A stretch of DNA of 64,000 bases. Source: Eubacterium sp. UBA3782. GTDB lineage: Bacteria > Bacillota > Clostridia > Lachnospirales > Lachnospiraceae. The stretch's first letter is position 1. The number at the start of each line of letters is the position of its first letter. Of the stretch, positions 50,866 through 59,320 are shown piece by piece. The position numbers and the translations under genes were made by a program. The notes under the pieces are model-generated. The model worked only from the letters and a program-made list of their open reading frames with translations, was not told where the DNA came from and did no database searches. The stretch is from the NCBI GenBank assembly GCA_002368795.1, contig DFFG01000003.1, positions 1 to 64,000 on the forward strand, given 5' to 3'.

Positions 50866-53297
50866 GAGAACAGGAACTGAACAAACGCATCTGCAGGACC
50901 AGACAGAGAATCAGGATCGTATCCGCAGGCATTCTGGCAGTACTTCTCTTGGGCCAGGCGCTGTACCGGCCGGTATATGCCGGGGAAGATGCCAGGAAAC
51001 AGAAAAGCAATGCGGCACAACAGGAGGCGGGATCGTCAACGGCAGAACTCCCGGATGATAAAAAAGAGACAGAAGAGCAGCTTCCGGTCCGCATCGTGCT
51101 CCGTCCGGTAAAAACAGAGGGAGAGGCAGATCCCGATCTTACCGGAGAGATCAAAAAGCAGGTGCAGGCTGCCATTGATGCCGGAACCAAGGATAAGGAT
51201 ATTCCGGAAAAGAATGCGGAGCCCGCACCTGCTGTTGGAGGAGAAAAAGCAGAGCAAGTTGAAACGTCAGAAAGGCTGCAGTCCAAAGAGGCTGAAATCT
51301 CCTGGCAGGAAACGAAAGAAACGCAAACGCCAGAGCCTGAAACTGAAGCGCCGGGATCAGAAGAGACGGATACGCCAGACGCAGAAGCGAAAGTGACAGA
51401 AACAGAAAAGACAGAAACACCGGAGACAGAAACAGAAGAGGCAGATACCACGGGGACCGGATCAGAAGGAACAAAAACAACGGATACGGAAGGGCTGGAA
51501 ACGGAAGGAACAGAAGAGACAGAAACCGAACCTGCAGAAGAGGAGATTTCTCTGCAGGAGTGGATCTGCAGCCTGATCAGCTGGAGCTATACATACGATG
51601 ACCAGGTAGAAGCGCCGGGATACAGCAGGCCGGCAGGCACCTCGCCCATCCTTCTTCAGTTCAAGGAAGATCTCCGCATCCGCTTTAATCCAGATGACGG
51701 GGAGGACAGCCAGAGCTTTCTGACCACCTTGCCTCGTGAAAATGGCGGAAATGATGAAGAAAACCAGCCGCAGGATGGTGAGAAACCATCGGGCGGAAAC
51801 AATGGCGGCAGTGATGGAAAAGAAGATGGCGGCCATGAGAATCCGGATAAGACCGGCGGACACGAAAGTGGGGAACAAAACGATAAAAATACGGAAGATA
51901 GTAACAAGAGTGGAGATAACAACACTGATAATGATGAGAATAATGACAGTAATGGAGACAAAACCCAAAATAATCAGGAAACTGGTCAGGGTTCAGGGAC
52001 ATTTTATGATCTAAGTGGAGGGGAATCCCAATCTGGTCCGGGAAGTATGAGTGGGGAAGATCCGTCCGGTGAGGGCGGCGAGGAAGGAGGAGCTCCGGAG
52101 ACTTCTGGCGAAACGGGGCCTGGACTGGATGAACAGCGTCTGCTGGAGGAAACCATCATCGATGGCGTCGAGGATGGACATTCCTATACCGGAGATGTAC
52201 AGCCGCAGGTCACGCTGTCAGAGGGAGGATATGCCAGTGCCGATGTCACATTGCGCCGCTCACGCATGGGTGAAGTGGAGGATGTGACGGGTAGTCTGGT
52301 ACTGACAGGAGAAAGCAGCGGACAAAAGGCGCAGGCCGAAGCACTAACCGCTGTTCCGGAAAATGACGGTCTGTACACTCTGGAGGTTACCTATCGGGAC
52401 GATTCCGGCAACGAGGTAAAAAAAGAAGTTTCTTTTACAGTCAACCGCTTTGGTTCCGTCTATGCGTACAACGATGCACTCCAGAACATCAAAGATGCCT
52501 GGGTCCGAAGCGTGACCGAGCCCCTGATTATATCGGAATACAATCCGGATCCGCTTCTGGAGGACTCACTGGAGATAGAGATCACCCGTGATGGCGTTCC
52601 GCTGAAAAATGTCCGGTATTCTGCAGAACAGGCAGAACGCTCTTCGGAGGGCAGGACCGGCGGATGGTATCGGTATGATTACACGATCGATCCGGCAAAT
52701 TTCCGTAAGGACGGTACCTACCGGATCTCCGTTTCTTCAAAGGATGCCGCAGGAAACCGTCCAGACTCCATCAGCAGCGAAAGCGGAGAGATCCTCTTTC
52801 GGGTGGATTCTGCCGCCCCGACGATCCGGAGCATTTCCGGCCTGGAGATGCCCTTTGTGCGGGCAGAAAGCCAGAAGGTGCGTTTTATCGTCCGCGACAA
52901 TATGGGCCTGGCCTCCGTGACGGTCTGGCTGGATGATGCGATCCTGCTTCAGGTGACGAGCTTTGAAGATCCAGGCAGCTATCATGGCGAATTTACGATC
53001 GATGAAGGAACGGAACATCATGTACGGATCATCGCATGTGATCTGGCTGGAAATATACTGGATACAGACCGCAGGGACAGAGACGGCAGGTACCTGTTTG
53101 CTCCCATATCACCCTTTGTGCGGGAGATTACGGTATCGGATAATCTTCTGGCGTTCTTCATCCAGACAGGCCAGGGGCGGCTGATCTTTGCCGCAGCCGG
53201 GATAATCATGTCTTTGGCGGCTTTGCTGATCTTCCTGGGGATCCGGGCATGGAGAACGGGCAGATACCGGGAGGAACCAACAAGATGGCTGCGCTAA
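50862..53297 (+). CDS. Large membrane-anchored surface protein, partner of the kinase
   Basis: 811 residues. It starts at the ATGA overlap with the kinase gene. An N-terminal hydrophobic segment (~22-42, ending PVYAGE) is a signal peptide or anchor. Residues ~50-230 are Glu/Thr-rich, and ~280-410 are Asn/Asp/Gly/Lys-rich low-complexity sequence. From ~425 there are three or so beta-rich Ig-like domains (for example GYASADVTLRRS, GTYRISVSSKDAAGN, STEHHVRIIACDLAGN-like). A membrane helix lies at ~770-794, followed by a short basic tail. No enzyme motif. It may be an adhesin-like or ligand-binding subunit read by the kinase (inference). Confidence 0.75.
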   Translation: MREQELNKRICRTRQRIRIVSAGILAVLLLGQALYRPVYAGEDARKQKSNAAQQEAGSSTAELPDDKKETEEQLPVRIVLRPVKTEGEADPDLTGEIKKQVQAAIDAGTKDKDIPEKNAEPAPAVGGEKAEQVETSERLQSKEAEISWQETKETQTPEPETEAPGSEETDTPDAEAKVTETEKTETPETETEEADTTGTGSEGTKTTDTEGLETEGTEETETEPAEEEISLQEWICSLISWSYTYDDQVEAPGYSRPAGTSPILLQFKEDLRIRFNPDDGEDSQSFLTTLPRENGGNDEENQPQDGEKPSGGNNGGSDGKEDGGHENPDKTGGHESGEQNDKNTEDSNKSGDNNTDNDENNDSNGDKTQNNQETGQGSGTFYDLSGGESQSGPGSMSGEDPSGEGGEEGGAPETSGETGPGLDEQRLLEETIIDGVEDGHSYTGDVQPQVTLSEGGYASADVTLRRSRMGEVEDVTGSLVLTGESSGQKAQAEALTAVPENDGLYTLEVTYRDDSGNEVKKEVSFTVNRFGSVYAYNDALQNIKDAWVRSVTEPLIISEYNPDPLLEDSLEIEITRDGVPLKNVRYSAEQAERSSEGRTGGWYRYDYTIDPANFRKDGTYRISVSSKDAAGNRPDSISSESGEILFRVDSAAPTIRSISGLEMPFVRAESQKVRFIVRDNMGLASVTVWLDDAILLQVTSFEDPGSYHGEFTIDEGTEHHVRIIACDLAGNILDTDRRDRDGRYLFAPISPFVREITVSDNLLAFFIQTGQGRLIFAAAGIIMSLAALLIFLGIRAWRTGRYREEPTRWLR

Positions 53298-53405
53298 GGC
53301 AGCACCGGCAATACTTCTTGAGCAAAAACTCTTTCAACAGGTTTTACTGGGATAAGAAATCCATGGAAAAAGGAAGAAAAGCCGGAAGAATCCTCTTGGG
53401 TGTGG

Positions 53406-53434
53406 TTGACAAAGAAAGGGAATACCGGTATACT
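53406..53434 (+). promoter_or_regulatory. Sigma-A promoter of trxB
   Basis: TTGACA (53406-53411), a 17-bp spacer and TATACT (53429-53434), 48 bp before the ATG. Confidence 0.75.
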
Positions 53435-53481
53435 TTGTATAGATTGTACAAAATCAAATTTTCCACAACCAGGAGGTCGCG

Positions 53482-54396
53482 ATGGCTGGAGTACAGAGTG
53501 TTGATATTTTGATCATTGGCGGCGGAACAGCAGGTTTGACCGCGGCTATTTATGCAGTTCGTGCTGGAAAGAGCGCGCTGATCCTTGAAGCAAAGGCTTA
53601 TGGCGGCCAGATCGTCAATACGCCGGATATCGAGAATTATCCCGGCATGGCGCATGTGTCCGGTTTTGATTTTGCCACCGGCCTCTATGAGCAGGCGATC
53701 GGTCTTGGTGCAAAGCTGAAATACGAGAAGGCCCTGTCCATCGAGGATAACGGCAAAACAAAGCTGGTAAAAACCAGAAGACATACCTATGAGTGCAAGG
53801 CAGTTATCCTGGCAACAGGGGCCAAGAACCGTACCCTTGGTCTGGACCGGGAAGAGCAGTTCACCGGAAGCGGAGTTTCCTACTGCGCAACATGTGACGG
53901 TTCCTTCTTCAAGGGAAAGACAGTCGCGGTAAACGGCGGCGGAAACACGGCCATCGAGGATGCGCTCTATCTGTCAGATATCTGCGAGAAGGTTTATGTG
54001 ATCCACAGAAGAGATGAATTCCGCGGAGATGCTGCCGATGTGGAGAAGATGCGCGCCAGAGACAACATCGAATTCATTCTGAATGCAAACGTTACAGCCT
54101 TGATTGGCGACCAGAAGGTGGAAGCTATCGAGGTTACGGACAAGAATACCGGCGAGAAGAGAGAAGTAAAGGTCGACGGTCTGTTTATCGCGGTCGGTCA
54201 GGTTCCTGATAATATCGCCTTTGAAAATGTGGTCGAGCTTTCCTCCGGTTATATCGCAGCCGGCGAAGACTGCAAAACCGCTACACCGGGCATATTCACC
54301 GCCGGTGACTGCCGGACGAAGAATGTCCGTCAGCTCACGACAGCCGCTGCAGATGGCGCTGTGGCAGCCCTTGCCGCTTGCGCATACATCAAATAA
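53482..54396 (+). CDS. trxB: Thioredoxin-disulfide reductase
   Basis: 304 residues. FAD-binding IIGGGTAGLTAAIY at the N-terminus, redox-active CATC (C135, C138), a second nucleotide fold with NGGGNTAIEDA, and FTAGDC near the C-terminus. It reduces thioredoxin in the cytoplasm. The second motif and HRRDEFRG suggest NADPH, but some clostridial members use ferredoxin; the choice is not decided here. The ATG follows CAGGAGG. A strong hairpin terminator and a family A element follow. Confidence 0.9.
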   Translation: MAGVQSVDILIIGGGTAGLTAAIYAVRAGKSALILEAKAYGGQIVNTPDIENYPGMAHVSGFDFATGLYEQAIGLGAKLKYEKALSIEDNGKTKLVKTRRHTYECKAVILATGAKNRTLGLDREEQFTGSGVSYCATCDGSFFKGKTVAVNGGGNTAIEDALYLSDICEKVYVIHRRDEFRGDAADVEKMRARDNIEFILNANVTALIGDQKVEAIEVTDKNTGEKREVKVDGLFIAVGQVPDNIAFENVVELSSGYIAAGEDCKTATPGIFTAGDCRTKNVRQLTTAAADGAVAALAACAYIK

Positions 54397-54427
54397 GAGC
54401 TGAAAAAAATCAAACACAAAGAAAAAG

Positions 54428-54505
54428 ACTGCCGCACCAGGCAAGACCATGCAGGATCGTAAAAAGGGATCCACGCAAAAGCTGTCTGGTGCGGCAGCCT
54501 TTTTT
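54428..54505. terminator. Terminator after trxB, family B-like outer stem
   Basis: CTGCCGCACCAG (54429-54440) pairs perfectly with CTGGTGCGGCAG (54486-54497), followed by CCTTTTTT. The arms resemble the outer stem of family B, but the family B interior is absent. Confidence 0.8.
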
Positions 54506-54548
54506 GTGAGCGATAAAACAAAAATTGTTGGCAGCCTTGAAAGCACAA

Positions 54549-54623
54549 GCCCCGGAAGACATTTAAGCAAACAATCTGCAGGCCTGATAAGGCCGAAGCC
54601 GTTTGCGTAATGCCTTACGGGGC
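54549..54623. repeat. Family A palindromic element, copy 3
   Basis: A short outer stem GCCCCG/CGGGGC (54549-54554 with 54618-54623) encloses the family A core: CATT.A, GCAAAC/GTTTGC, and GGCC...GGCC. It lies between the trxB terminator and the convergent trmO stop, 6 bp from that stop. Confidence 0.78.
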
Positions 54624-54629
54624 ATATTG

Positions 54630-55313
54630 TTATGCTTCTTCCGAGGCGGCAGAGACGAGGATGATCTCCCCATCGGCCACTCGGAACCGGATCTCCAGCC
54701 CGGCGTACCGCATGCCATATATGCGTTTGGGGTCATCCTGATAGGATGGCCGGGGGTCCTGGGTCAGAATCTCCAGAAGGGCAGCTCGCTTTTCTTCCGG
54801 TACCGTCAGCATACATTCCTTCTTATCCACCACCTGGAGCGGCTTTTTTCTGGAGCGGGCGGTGAAGCCTGCCAGAGCCTCCGGATGGCTGTCTGCGTAA
54901 GGAATATAAGGTTTGATATCGTAGATCGGTGTTCCATCCATGAGATCAGCACCGACGACAGTCAGAACGGGTCCTTCGGGACGAAGCTCGACAGAGCGCA
55001 GGCGGACACAGGAAAGTCCGAGATGGTTTGGCCGGAAGGGAGAGCGGGTGGCAAATACGCCTACCCGCTCATTTCCTCCAAGCACCGGCGGCCGGACCGT
55101 TGGGTGCCAGGCCTTGTCTGCATTCGCCGAGAACTGCCAGATCAGCCAGATGTGGGAAAATTCTTCCAGGCCTCTGACGGCTTCGGCGGATGCATATGCC
55201 GGCTCAAACCGGATCTCCGAGACCGTTTCCGCCAGTCCGCTCTGCCGGGGGATCCCGAACTTGTCGGGAAAATCTGAGTGGATATAGGCGATCGGCTGCA
55301 GTTCCATGGTCAT
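54630..55313 (-). CDS. trmO: tRNA t6A37 N6-methyltransferase TrmO (TsaA family)
   Basis: 227 residues. The N-terminal TsaA/VirR-like barrel carries PIAYIHSDFPDKFGIPRQSG, EFSHIWLIW, VGVFATRSPFRPN and DLMDGTPIYDIKPY, all diagnostic of TrmO. It adds a methyl group from S-adenosylmethionine to t6A37 of tRNA-Thr(GGU). Its start overlaps the lon stop (ATGA), so it is translated after lon as part of the heat-shock-type operon. Confidence 0.9.
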   Translation of the reverse strand: MTMELQPIAYIHSDFPDKFGIPRQSGLAETVSEIRFEPAYASAEAVRGLEEFSHIWLIWQFSANADKAWHPTVRPPVLGGNERVGVFATRSPFRPNHLGLSCVRLRSVELRPEGPVLTVVGADLMDGTPIYDIKPYIPYADSHPEALAGFTARSRKKPLQVVDKKECMLTVPEEKRAALLEILTQDPRPSYQDDPKRIYGMRYAGLEIRFRVADGEIILVSAASEEA

Positions 55314-57676
55314 CCTTTCTGTTCTGTTCCGGCAGGAGCTGCCGCAAACAGGTTGGTATTCATCGCCGGAAGCTCGATTCCCAGTGCATGGCGGATCACA
55401 TCATTGACGGTATCCACCGGGACGATCTCCAGCGTCTTTTTCACTTCATCCGGCACATCGGTCAGATCTCTCTGGTTCTCTCTGGGGATCAGCACCTTCT
55501 TTACGCCGGCCCGCTGAGCAGCCATCAGTTTTTCCGGAAGGCCGCCGATGGGCAGTACGTTTCCTCTCAGCGAGATCTCACCGGTCATGGCGAGGTCAGG
55601 TGCCACGCTCTTTCCGGTCACCAGGGAGACCAGGGCTGTAAACATGGTCACACCAGCGGAGGGCCCGTCCTTGGGAACAGCGCCGGAGGGGACGTGGATG
55701 TGGATATCCTTGTCCTTGAAATCCAGCTTGTCCGAGATAAACAGGGATCTTACCAGACTGGATGCAATCTCTGCTGATTCCTTCATAACATCGCCCAGCT
55801 GGCCGGTCAGCAGCACATGGCCGCTGCCGTGCATGGCAGTGGATTCGATAAACAGGATCTCACCGCCGGCCTGGGTCCAGGCGAGACCTGTGACGACCCC
55901 TGGCGGGTTGCTCTTCTGGATGCGGTCATGGATGATACCCTTGTTTCCGAGCATCTCCGGGACTTCCTTGCCGGTGACTGTGACCGGGTGATGGCCGTTT
56001 TCAACAAAATCTGCTGCCACATGCCGGCACAGGCGGTCGAGCTGCTTTTTCAGTCCGCGGACGCCAGCCTCCATGGTGTACTCGCTGACGATCCTCCGGA
56101 TCGCTCCGTCGGTCACCTTCAGTTCACCCTTCTGCAGGCCGGTATCCCGCATGGCTGCAGGGAGCAGATGCTTCCTGGCGATGTGGACCTTGTCGACTGG
56201 TGTGTAGCCGGAGAGCTGGATCACCTCCATACGGTCAAGCAGCGGCTGCGGAATCGTATCGGTCGTGTTTGCCGTGCAGATAAACAGGACGTTGGACAGA
56301 TCGTAGGGGATGTTCATGTAATGATCCGTAAAGGTATTGTTCTGTTCCGGATCCAGGACCTCCAGCAGGGCGCTGGAAGGATCGCCGGAAAAGCCGCCGG
56401 CCATCAGCTTGTCCACCTCATCCAGGACGACGACCGGGTTCATGGAGCCGGAGCGTTTGATTCCGTCCATGATGCGGCCGGGCATGGCGCCCACATAGGT
56501 CCGGCGGTGACCGCGGATCTCAGCCTCGTCACGTACACCGCCCAGGCTGATCCGCACATATTTGCGGTCCAGTGCGTCCGCGATGCTGTGTCCCATACTG
56601 GTCTTGCCCGTGCCGGGCGCACCGACAAACAGCAGGATCGAGCCGGCCTGCTCGTTTTTCAGCGTCATAACGGCGATATGCTCCAGGATACGTTCCTTGA
56701 CTTTGTCCAGGCCATAGTGATCCCGGTTCAGGATACGGCGTGCCTTCTTCAGGTCAGCCGGCTTTGTGTCATCGATCCGCCATTTCAGCGCAGTCACGAA
56801 ATCCAGATAATTCTCCATCGTGCTCCGCTCAGGGTCATTTGGCTGGGCGTCAAGATAGCGTTTCAGGACCCGGTCGACCTCTTTGCGGGCTTCCTCGGGC
56901 ATGCCGCTGGCTTCAATCTTGGACTGGTAGTCGTCTTCCTCCTGTTTTCCCTCCGGATCCATCGCATCCAGCTCATCCTGCAGCAGGCCGATCTGCTTGC
57001 GGATCGCGGCCTTCTTATAGCTGTTTCCTTCGGTCTCGTTGTACCGGGTGTTGAGGTCCTCCTGCATGCGGATCGTTCCCTGGAAGCGCATGAGAGCATC
57101 CTTGATCATCAGGCCCCTCTCGCGGAGCGAGTCAGTTTCAAGCAGCTGATATTTTTCCTCCAGCGTCATATCGATGAAGGGGCAGAACATAGCGCCAAAC
57201 TCGTTGATGGAGCTGCAGCGCTGGATATAGGTCAGCGCAAGCTCGGCACCCTGGAAATGCTTGGTCAGTTCGGTGATGGTCTTTTTCAGGCTGTCCAGAA
57301 GCTCTTTCTCACCCTTCTCGGTAATGTCGGAGACTTCATCTCTGGTATAGAACCTGCCCTCAAGGATCGAGTCAAAGAGGGAGACATCTGCAATCTGGAC
57401 CTTTTCTCTGGTCTGGCAGTGTACCCTTGTGCCTGCGTGTGTTTTCTGAATGCTGACGATATCCGCCAGGACGCCGGCGCCGAAAAAGCTGTCGACATTC
57501 ACTTCCCCCCTGGTGACTGGTGCCTTCAGCGGAAGCAGCACGGCCTTGTTGCCGTCTATTTTGAGCCGGCTCAGCTCTTCGGATTCAAAGGGCTCTGTGC
57601 CAAGCTGGTAATCCACATCCGGAAGGATCACTGTGTCATATACCGGGATGATCATATACGTTTTTAAATTATCCAT
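55310..57676 (-). CDS. lon: ATP-dependent protease Lon
   Basis: 788 residues. LAN-type N-terminal domain, helical region, AAA+ module with Walker A GAPGTGKTSMG, Walker B VVLDEVDKL, and a protease domain with the Ser-Lys dyad S673 (DGPSAGV) and K716, spaced by 43 residues as in E. coli Lon. The start at 57676 follows GGGAGGT. It degrades damaged and regulatory proteins. The leader carries a CIRCE operator, so HrcA control is expected. trmO is coupled downstream. Confidence 0.94.
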   Translation of the reverse strand: MDNLKTYMIIPVYDTVILPDVDYQLGTEPFESEELSRLKIDGNKAVLLPLKAPVTRGEVNVDSFFGAGVLADIVSIQKTHAGTRVHCQTREKVQIADVSLFDSILEGRFYTRDEVSDITEKGEKELLDSLKKTITELTKHFQGAELALTYIQRCSSINEFGAMFCPFIDMTLEEKYQLLETDSLRERGLMIKDALMRFQGTIRMQEDLNTRYNETEGNSYKKAAIRKQIGLLQDELDAMDPEGKQEEDDYQSKIEASGMPEEARKEVDRVLKRYLDAQPNDPERSTMENYLDFVTALKWRIDDTKPADLKKARRILNRDHYGLDKVKERILEHIAVMTLKNEQAGSILLFVGAPGTGKTSMGHSIADALDRKYVRISLGGVRDEAEIRGHRRTYVGAMPGRIMDGIKRSGSMNPVVVLDEVDKLMAGGFSGDPSSALLEVLDPEQNNTFTDHYMNIPYDLSNVLFICTANTTDTIPQPLLDRMEVIQLSGYTPVDKVHIARKHLLPAAMRDTGLQKGELKVTDGAIRRIVSEYTMEAGVRGLKKQLDRLCRHVAADFVENGHHPVTVTGKEVPEMLGNKGIIHDRIQKSNPPGVVTGLAWTQAGGEILFIESTAMHGSGHVLLTGQLGDVMKESAEIASSLVRSLFISDKLDFKDKDIHIHVPSGAVPKDGPSAGVTMFTALVSLVTGKSVAPDLAMTGEISLRGNVLPIGGLPEKLMAAQRAGVKKVLIPRENQRDLTDVPDEVKKTLEIVPVDTVNDVIRHALGIELPAMNTNLFAAAPAGTEQKG

Positions 57677-57743
57677 AATACCTCCCGAACAGGGACCAGA
57701 TCCGTGATCCCTGTAAAAAACAATGGTTGTCAGATCAAGCTTA

Positions 57744-57770
57744 TCAGCACTCACAAAATCCGAGTGCTAA
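57744..57770. promoter_or_regulatory. CIRCE element (HrcA operator) in the lon leader
   Basis: TCAGCACTC, a 9-bp spacer and GAGTGCTAA, matching the CIRCE consensus TTAGCACTC-N9-GAGTGCTAA with one mismatch in the left arm. It lies between the lon -10 and the lon start, the usual position for HrcA repression. Confidence 0.92.
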
Positions 57771-57785
57771 TTAGCTTGTACACAA

Positions 57786-57814
57786 AGTATATGAGCATTT
57801 CCCACAAATGTCAA
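57786..57814 (-). promoter_or_regulatory. Sigma-A promoter of lon-trmO
   Basis: On the minus strand, TTGACA (57809-57814), a 17-bp spacer and TATACT (57786-57791), directly upstream of the CIRCE element. Confidence 0.85.
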
Positions 57815-57846
57815 GAGGGGCAGAGATTAATTCGGGCAAAGAAAAA

Positions 57847-58014
57847 GGGGCTGTCGCATTAAACAAAGCGTGCATAAATATTCTTGCGGGAAGCGCTCGC
57901 GCTCTGTCCGCACGCAGCGGTACTAAGTCGGAATGTTCCATTCCTCCAAGTACCGGCTGAGGGCTGTTCCCTCCAGAATGTTTATGCACGCTTTTTTCTT
58001 AATGCGACAACCCC
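57847..58014. repeat. Family B palindromic element, copy 3
   Basis: 168 bp just beyond the permease stop and upstream of the lon promoter. The outer stem GGGGCTGTCGCATTAA pairs with TTAATGCGACAACCCC with one mismatch; both strands have changed relative to the GCCGCAC stem of copies 1 and 2. The inner stem is GTGCATAAATATTCT/AGAATGTTTATGCAC. The interior holds GGTACTAAGTCGGAATG and CATTCCTCCAAGTACC, which pair. Confidence 0.82.
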
Positions 58015-58026
58015 GGCTTAAGATCC

Positions 58027-59295
58027 TTACTTCCAGACGAACCAGATGAACAGATAGCCGCAGGTTACGGCGGTCAGTGTAAAGGGTACGCCGATCCGGG
58101 CAAAGCTTTTGAAATCTACCTCGTAGCCTTCCTTTTTCAGAAGTCCGGAGGCGGCGATGTTTGCCGATGCACCGATCGGGGTCAGGTTTCCGCCGAGGGT
58201 CGCTCCGGTCAGCAGTCCGAAATACAGAAGATAGGGCTCGATGCCCAGCTTCAGGCAGATGCTGGTGATGACCGGCAGCATGGTCGCTACGTAGGGAATG
58301 TTGTCGATAAAGGCCGACGCGGCGACGGATACCCAGACGATGATCGTGTAGAGAAGGAAGATCCTGTTTCCGCCTGCAGCCACGATCAGATCGGCAATAT
58401 CCTCGATCAGTCCGACATTTGTGATGCCGCCGATGACGATGAAGAGGCCCGTAAGCATCAGGAGCGTTTCCAGGTCAATGCTGAGCGCTGCACGCTTTGC
58501 GTGTGCGTGCTCTTTGGTACGGAAAAAGTCGGAGAGGACAGCGATCAGCGCGTAGATGCAGCAGATCACACCGTTGGTCACCTCTGGCTTGTTCTTGTTG
58601 AAGGAGGCAATGATCAGGGAGACGACCATGGCAAGAAGGAGAACCGTCGGGAGAAAGTCTTTGACTTCGGTCCGGGTCTCCACTGACACGGGATCCTTGT
58701 CCTTGCGGAACAGGAACATCATGATCGGGATCGTTGCAATAGCGCCGAGCTCGACTGCAAAGAACATGCCGGGACGGCCGTTCATCCAGAAGAAGTCTGT
58801 GAAATCCATCTTTGCGTAAGCGGCAAGCATGATGGAGGTGGTATCACCTACCAGCGTTGCGGCACCCTGAAGGTTGGAGGAGACCGCAATGCTCAGGATC
58901 ATCGAAACCGGAGAGATCTTCAGCCGCCGGCAGATGGCAAGGCCGACCGGAGCGACCATCAGAACGGTGGCGACATTGTCGATGAAGGCCGAGATCAGTC
59001 CGGCAAACAGGGACATGAGGATCGTCACCCACATGACATTGGGTGCCAGATCCAGCAGCATGTCCGCGATGCGCATGGGCATCTGGGATGCGATGAAATA
59101 GTCCACCAGAACCATGGTGCCGGTGATCATCAGCAGGACATTCCAGTCGATGACGCCGGGGATCTCAGCAAAGGGAAGAACGCCTGAGACCAGAAACACA
59201 ACGGCGGTGGCAAGAACGATCCACACGCGGCGCTTCATAAACAGGATCATCAGGGCGTACATGGCAATAAAGGTGATCAGTGCAAATGTTTTCAA
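58027..59295 (-). CDS. ArsB/NhaD-type ion transporter (CitMHS superfamily permease)
   Basis: 422 residues with about 11 hydrophobic segments. Two internal halves carry related motifs: SAFIDNVATVLMVAPVG and SAFIDNIPYVATMLPVI, with GGNLTPIGASANI near the C-terminus, as in ArsB, NhaD and P-protein families. The substrate (arsenite, Na+ or a carboxylate) cannot be assigned; no ars operon genes are nearby. The start follows AAAGAGGCA. The upstream gene on the same strand (LCP) ends 26 bp before it. Confidence 0.8.
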   Translation of the reverse strand: MKTFALITFIAMYALMILFMKRRVWIVLATAVVFLVSGVLPFAEIPGVIDWNVLLMITGTMVLVDYFIASQMPMRIADMLLDLAPNVMWVTILMSLFAGLISAFIDNVATVLMVAPVGLAICRRLKISPVSMILSIAVSSNLQGAATLVGDTTSIMLAAYAKMDFTDFFWMNGRPGMFFAVELGAIATIPIMMFLFRKDKDPVSVETRTEVKDFLPTVLLLAMVVSLIIASFNKNKPEVTNGVICCIYALIAVLSDFFRTKEHAHAKRAALSIDLETLLMLTGLFIVIGGITNVGLIEDIADLIVAAGGNRIFLLYTIIVWVSVAASAFIDNIPYVATMLPVITSICLKLGIEPYLLYFGLLTGATLGGNLTPIGASANIAASGLLKKEGYEVDFKSFARIGVPFTLTAVTCGYLFIWFVWK

Positions 59296-59320
59296 GGGTA
59301 AATGCCTCTTTCTTTTGTGT

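Noticed and set aside
55817..57667. A 616-codon plus-strand open frame opposite lon
   Set aside because: Antisense shadow of lon; no ribosome site or family resemblance.
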